DNA of 63,673 bases from positions 1 to 63,673 of the forward strand of contig JAJTXZ010000020.1 in NCBI GenBank assembly GCA_021463195.1, in the 5' to 3' direction. This DNA is from Anaerolineae bacterium (GTDB lineage Bacteria; Chloroflexota; Anaerolineae; UBA4142; SHND01). Both the position numbers and the translations under genes were made by a program. The notes beneath the pieces are model-generated. The model saw nothing but the letters and a program-made list of their open reading frames with translations. It was not told where the DNA came from and did not search any database. Shown here piece by piece: positions 59,782 to 63,673 of this stretch (position 1 is its first letter; each line of letters begins with the position of its first letter).

Positions 59782-59910
59782 AGGGCTGGCACAAAGTCAG
59801 GGAGCAGCCATTATCATTTCGAATGCAATGAGAAATCTCGTTTGACGCGCAAGGTCGAGATTTCTCGCCTCCGCTCGAAATGACAGTTTGCGCGACTTTG
59901 TGCCAGCCCT
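59782..59910. mobile_element. Approximately 130-bp MITE-like element with perfect 17-bp ends
   Basis: Ends AGGGCTGGCACAAAGTC and GACTTTGTGCCAGCCCT are exact complements. Inside are inverted arms of the CATTTCGAATGCAATGAG and CTCGAAATG type. CCCTATAGCTCAGAT occurs directly on both sides (59766-59780 and 59907-59921), a candidate duplication that overlaps the right end. The remaining gap to 60039 holds no gene. Confidence 0.75.
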
Positions 59911-60039
59911 ATAGCTCAGATCGCTTTTAAGCGACCGGCGCGAAACTGTCATTGCGAATCGTTTTAGCAAAACACTCCCACGCGCGGCGAACGAGCTTGC
60001 GGCGATGAACTGCGCCGCGACGACGCATTAACAATCAAC

Positions 60040-62736
60040 CTACTTGGCGATAGCCGCGTCTCGCGTTAGCGCGTGCATCCAAAATATCGTCAACCAAAAC
60101 ACATACGCCAAATCCACATAAAAATACGCCGCGTCAATCAAACCGTGCGCGAGAAAATTCACCATGCTCGCCATCAAACCGAGCGTCAACGCGCGCGCAA
60201 ACCAATCCTCTGTCGTTTTGAACGTATGCCACGCGCGGCGAAAAAACAAAACCAGCAGCGTCAACAACAGCGCGACGCCGAAAATTCCGAGCCGCGTCCA
60301 AAAATCCAAAATAAAATTATGCGGATGCGAAAGATTCGGTTCGCGCCACGCGTCGGGCAAAATATATTTCGGATACTCGTACAAAAAATTATCCAACCCG
60401 ACGCCGAGCAACGGATGCGCGCGGATCATGTTCACCGCGCTCGTCCACACCGCCACGCGAAAAAAACCCGTCCCCGTTCCGGTTTGAAACAATGAATGGA
60501 AACGTTCCGTCGTCATAAACCATCCCAACGCCAGCGCGCCCGCACTCAAGGCGCCGCCAATGCCAAGCCACGCGCGACGCGATAAACGACGGTTTTGCCA
60601 ATATGCCGTCACCAAAACAAACAACACGCTCGCGGGAACGCCCAGCAGCAGCGCGCCGCGCGAATACGTCAAAAGAATCGTCACGCCAAACAGCGCGGTC
60701 AGCGCCGCGTAAATCCAACGCGCGCGGCGATTGCGCCACCACAACGCGAACGTCAGCGCAAGCGGCAATAATCGCCCCAAATACAACGCGACATTGTTCG
60801 GCGAACCCCACACCGCCGTTAACCGCGCGACGCCGTCAGCCAAAATCACATCGCCGGTCGCGAATTGATACAAACCGATGAGGCACACCGCGACGCCGGA
60901 CGCGAGCAACGCCGCAACCTCGCCTCTTATTCCGCTTTGGAAAAACGCGGCGGACAAATCTTTCGCCTCGCCCGCTAGGGCGGCGGGGTTGCGAGCGAGA
61001 GACGACATCCGCAGCAGCGCGTACAGCAGCAGCGGATCCAATACCATAATCCGAAACTCGCGGCTCGCTACGCCAAAGTTGTCCGCCCAACGCGTCGAAA
61101 GCGCGCCTAAAATAAAAAACGCGAGCGCGCACAAATCAAACGGCGAGACCTGCGCGCGCAAACCGCGGATTGAAAATAATTTACGCGCGCGCGCGAATTG
61201 ATTTTCCAAAATTTCATTCAGCGCGAATGCGCCGACTGCCGCCCACGTGAACGCTTCGACCGGCGCCAAAGCAAAACCGCCAAACAAACTTTTTGGAAAA
61301 TTCCAAAAAGGAATCGTCAAGATAATCAATGCGAACGCGAAATCCAATCGGAGCGCGAATAAAACAATCAACGCGGCGAGCAACAGAAAATTTAGCGCGG
61401 GGTGGGGCGAAAAATAAAACGCGATGGCGACCGCCAAGACCGCCGCAAACTGCGCGAGTTCGGGGAATCGCCGCGCGCGCGTTTTCAGCGCGCGCCAACG
61501 TTCCGTCGCGCGCAGCGCAAACATCCAATGCCACGCGCGCCATGCCGCGACGAGCGCGACGCCGCCGCAAAGCGCGAGCGCCAAACCGGGCGCGGCGGGC
61601 GGCGGCGACAGAGGGGGAGGTGAAATATTAAAGCGTTGGAGCGTTTCATAAAACGCGCGCGGCGTTCCATCGCGCGTCAACAGCGCAAAACCCCAACGCG
61701 GATTATTTGCGTCCACATTCGGCTGCAAATAATTTGGAAACGCGTGCGTGACCCAAGCCCATTCGTTTCGCATGCGCGCTAGGCCGCGCGCGAGCCGGTC
61801 ATTCTGTATTGCCTCTGTATCGCTGCCCCACGGCGAGGGCGCGCCCGTCCAAGGCGACGGCAGCGCGTTCCATCCCATTTCCACCGCCCACATTGGTTTA
61901 GTCGCGTCGCCGTAATGCCGCATCTCATCGCGCAGCAAAATCAGCCGCGAAAAATTCAATGTGTCGGAATTCACCGCGCGGTCTTCGGGGCCCGTCCACA
62001 TGCCATACGGTTTCGCCGCGACCACATCAAAATATTTTTGCGCGCCAATTTCGTACAAGCCGCGCAAAAATAAAATCTCGGAATAATTCGGATGCGGACG
62101 CTGAACCTTGAGATTCATCGCCAAACCCGCGAGCAAAATTCGCGCGTCGGCGTCGTGCGCCCGAATCGCGTCCGCCGCGGGGCCAAGCATTTGCGCGTAT
62201 TCGGTTGGGTCGGCGTTGCGCTTGCCCCAATTTGGCTCGACATTTGGCTCGTCCCAAATTTGGTAATAGGTTAACGCATCGCCATAACGTTCGGCGAACG
62301 CGCCGCCAAAGCGCGCGAATTCAGAAAAATCATCCGGCGGCGCGTTCGGCATGTCGCGTTCGCCCGCGCGTTGACTCCACGCGGGCGCGGTGGTCAACAC
62401 GGCGATTAGTTCGATGCCATTTGCGCGTGCCGCGTTCACAATGCGATCCGCGCGCGTCCAATCATACGCGCCGCGCGTCGCTTCGATTTCGCGCCATGAA
62501 AAATATTGACGCGCGCGCGTAATCCGCGCGTCTTGCAACGCGCGGAACGCGCGCCGCAAAGCGGCATCATCATATTGTTCCAACGCCACATTTGTCCCGA
62601 TGCTTTGGGTCGTCGCGCGCAAATCGTTTTCAATCCCGCGCGTCATGCGCGCGTAATCCAGCGTCGCATAACTCGCCGCGCCGAGCGAAACGACGAGCAG
62701 CAAGAGATAGAGGAACAGAGTAAACGTCCGCAGCAT
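60040..62736 (-). CDS. Glycoside hydrolase-like domain fused to O-antigen ligase-like membrane domain
   Basis: An 898-residue protein from ATG 62734-62736. One N-terminal helix (2-22) precedes an external TIM barrel (about 50-370) of the GH5/GH39 clan: E163 in YYQIWDEPN is the acid/base candidate and E286 in MWAVEMGWN the nucleophile candidate. About 12 helices follow, with O-antigen ligase/Wzy features such as LLTYSRGALLLG and a periplasmic loop RAHPLLGVGLDNFLYEYP with HPHNFILDFWTRLG. Known ligases join lipid-linked glycans to acceptors; the attached hydrolase might trim or transglycosylate the same glycan. Fusion function is inferred. Confidence 0.87.
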   Translation of the reverse strand: MLRTFTLFLYLLLLVVSLGAASYATLDYARMTRGIENDLRATTQSIGTNVALEQYDDAALRRAFRALQDARITRARQYFSWREIEATRGAYDWTRADRIVNAARANGIELIAVLTTAPAWSQRAGERDMPNAPPDDFSEFARFGGAFAERYGDALTYYQIWDEPNVEPNWGKRNADPTEYAQMLGPAADAIRAHDADARILLAGLAMNLKVQRPHPNYSEILFLRGLYEIGAQKYFDVVAAKPYGMWTGPEDRAVNSDTLNFSRLILLRDEMRHYGDATKPMWAVEMGWNALPSPWTGAPSPWGSDTEAIQNDRLARGLARMRNEWAWVTHAFPNYLQPNVDANNPRWGFALLTRDGTPRAFYETLQRFNISPPPLSPPPAAPGLALALCGGVALVAAWRAWHWMFALRATERWRALKTRARRFPELAQFAAVLAVAIAFYFSPHPALNFLLLAALIVLFALRLDFAFALIILTIPFWNFPKSLFGGFALAPVEAFTWAAVGAFALNEILENQFARARKLFSIRGLRAQVSPFDLCALAFFILGALSTRWADNFGVASREFRIMVLDPLLLYALLRMSSLARNPAALAGEAKDLSAAFFQSGIRGEVAALLASGVAVCLIGLYQFATGDVILADGVARLTAVWGSPNNVALYLGRLLPLALTFALWWRNRRARWIYAALTALFGVTILLTYSRGALLLGVPASVLFVLVTAYWQNRRLSRRAWLGIGGALSAGALALGWFMTTERFHSLFQTGTGTGFFRVAVWTSAVNMIRAHPLLGVGLDNFLYEYPKYILPDAWREPNLSHPHNFILDFWTRLGIFGVALLLTLLVLFFRRAWHTFKTTEDWFARALTLGLMASMVNFLAHGLIDAAYFYVDLAYVFWLTIFWMHALTRDAAIAK

Positions 62737-62739
62737 CAC

Positions 62740-62824
62740 AGACACAGGTACACAGGAAAACAAGTAAACAGGTGACAAGTAAACAGGTAACTTGTCTACC
62801 TGTTTACCCTACCTGTCTATATTT
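62740..62824. repeat. Hairpin of AAGTAAAC/AGGTAAAC units
   Basis: Units AAGTAAAC, AGGTGAC, AAGTAAAC, AGGTAAC and the complementary TACCTGTTTACC, TACCTGTC face each other. The right end abuts the stop codon of the beta-propeller gene and the left end the start of the fusion gene. The same unit type forms the end of mutM. Confidence 0.75.
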
Positions 62825-63673
62825 CTATTTCCACCGCGCTAACTTGCTATCCCCATTCGCCGTCAGCGGCGCCCAAGTTTTTGACGCGAGATCGTACAAC
62901 CATAAATCGCCTTCGCGCAAAGCAATGAGCTGCGACGCATCGGGCGCCCAGGCGAATTGCGCCACGCGCACGCCGTCAAGCGCGTTTTCGATAGCGGGGA
63001 AAATCCGTTCGCGATTGCTGCCATCGCGGTCCATGATATAGAGCGCATAGAGCGAACGTTCGCTGTTCACTTGATTTTGCGCGACGCCATACGCGATTTT
63101 GCTTTGGCCGCGCGCGTCGAGCGGCGACCACGTCGGAAATGCCCACATGCCCGTATTACGCGCGAGCGGAATCGCGAGCGAACCGTCGCGCGCGAAAAGC
63201 CACACATCAAAACCGGTGGCGTCCGGCGCGGGTTCCGCGCCATTCGGCGGTGCGTGAATCGTCGCCGCCAAAAAACGCGCGTCGGGCGACCACGCTAATT
63301 GCGGAATCCAGACCCAATCGCCGCGCGCATTGTAATACGCGAATTGTTTCAATACGCGCCGTCCGCCCGCTTCAGGCGCAATCAAACCGATTTGGTCCGC
63401 CAGCGCATAACCAAATATTTTCGCGTCGGGCGACCACGCAAAAGCGCCGCCCCACCAGCTGTAGGGCGCGGGCGCGCCGCGCGGAATGATGGCGCGCGTC
63501 GTCGTCGTAAGCGGCGTCTGCGCGGTTTGCGCGATGGTCGTCACGCGCGTGCTGGTGATATACATCGTGCGCGTAAATGGCTGCGCCGGCGGACGCGGCG
63601 TCAAAGTTGGCGGCGGCAGCGTCGGCGGCACATTGGGGTCCGGCACAACGGTAATATTCGGGTCGAGCGCCGC
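62825..63673 (-). CDS. TolB/WD40-like beta-propeller protein (5' end cut by the window)
   Basis: At least 282 residues; the frame is open to the window edge, so the start is outside. A Pro/Thr linker (NVPPTLPPPTLTPRPP) precedes three or more blades with the recurring phrases FAWSPDAKIFGYAL, LAWSPDARFLAA, TWSPLDARGQSKIAYG and FAWAPDASQLIAL, typical of TolB/DPP-IV-type propellers. Probably exported and involved in protein or glycan contacts; no enzyme motif is seen. Confidence 0.8.
   Translation of the reverse strand, partial: AALDPNITVVPDPNVPPTLPPPTLTPRPPAQPFTRTMYITSTRVTTIAQTAQTPLTTTTRAIIPRGAPAPYSWWGGAFAWSPDAKIFGYALADQIGLIAPEAGGRRVLKQFAYYNARGDWVWIPQLAWSPDARFLAATIHAPPNGAEPAPDATGFDVWLFARDGSLAIPLARNTGMWAFPTWSPLDARGQSKIAYGVAQNQVNSERSLYALYIMDRDGSNRERIFPAIENALDGVRVAQFAWAPDASQLIALREGDLWLYDLASKTWAPLTANGDSKLARWK

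Overview
The window looks like a chromosomal stretch from a Chloroflexota bacterium, most likely Anaerolineae-like. This is inferred from Thr/Pro-rich linkers on exported proteins, several small zinc-ribbon membrane proteins, very long GT-C membrane glycosyltransferases, a CXXXY-type CcmE next to multihaem cytochromes, and coding DNA with very heavy use of GCG and CGC codons. No rRNA, CRISPR array, prophage or complete transposase gene was found. One tRNA, Gly(GCC), was found.

Layout. 0.6-3.2 kb: secreted GH44 glycanase. 3.3-8.2 kb: phosphate uptake operon pstS-pstC-pstA-pstB1-pstB2-phoU with two unlike PstB ATPases. 8.4-11.5 kb: YceI lipoprotein, TauE/SafE permease and a PLP decarboxylase/lyase. 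11.7-15.9 kb: tRNA-Gly and cytochrome c maturation genes (ccmE, ccmF, a zinc-ribbon protein, a coiled-coil protein, ccmH). 16.2-23.2 kb: three large multihaem cytochromes and a cytochrome b with a dihaem tail, arranged around a divergent control region. They carry 34 candidate haem c sites, two of them non-canonical. 23.3-25.7 kb: a zinc-ribbon membrane protein, a HisKA_2-type kinase and an ANTAR response regulator. 26.0-35.1 kb: mutM, then a catabolic gene run of acyl-CoA dehydrogenase, kinase-like phosphotransferase, DUF6285-like protein, 2-oxoacid dehydrogenase E1 alpha and beta, 3-hydroxyisobutyrate dehydrogenase-like protein and a membrane protein. 36.1-46.0 kb: nine collinear, mostly overlapping genes resembling the Arn lipid-linked aminosugar pathway (GT2, epimerase/dehydratase, DegT aminotransferase, two GT-C transferases, paired SMR proteins). 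46.2-58.5 kb: serine carboxypeptidase, xylulokinase, GH3 hexosaminidase, a DUF433/DUF5615 toxin-antitoxin pair, sulfite oxidase, RidA, a broken MFS gene, GIY-YIG and DUF3800 proteins, and three sugar-metabolism genes. 58.7-63.7 kb: a dihaem cytochrome with an LPXTG-like tail, a glycoside hydrolase/O-antigen ligase fusion, and a partial beta-propeller protein.

Two classes of small repeat run through the window. The first is MITE-like elements with terminal inverted repeats and, in several cases, target-site duplications: a 94-bp group with two kinds of ends, an approximately 80-bp group with 5-bp duplications, and one approximately 130-bp element. The second is degenerate tandem repeats of 7 (sometimes 8) bp. 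They fill the 3' spacers of many genes, often begin at the stop codon, and fold into long hairpins. They have also invaded coding sequence, for example an approximately 46-residue insert in MutM. Short palindromes are inserted in frame in two further genes.

The strongest candidates for something new are the stop-codon-docked heptamer hairpins, the Arn-like pathway in a probable non-LPS bacterium, the hydrolase/ligase fusion and the asymmetric PstB pair. All family assignments come from reading motifs; no database search was run.
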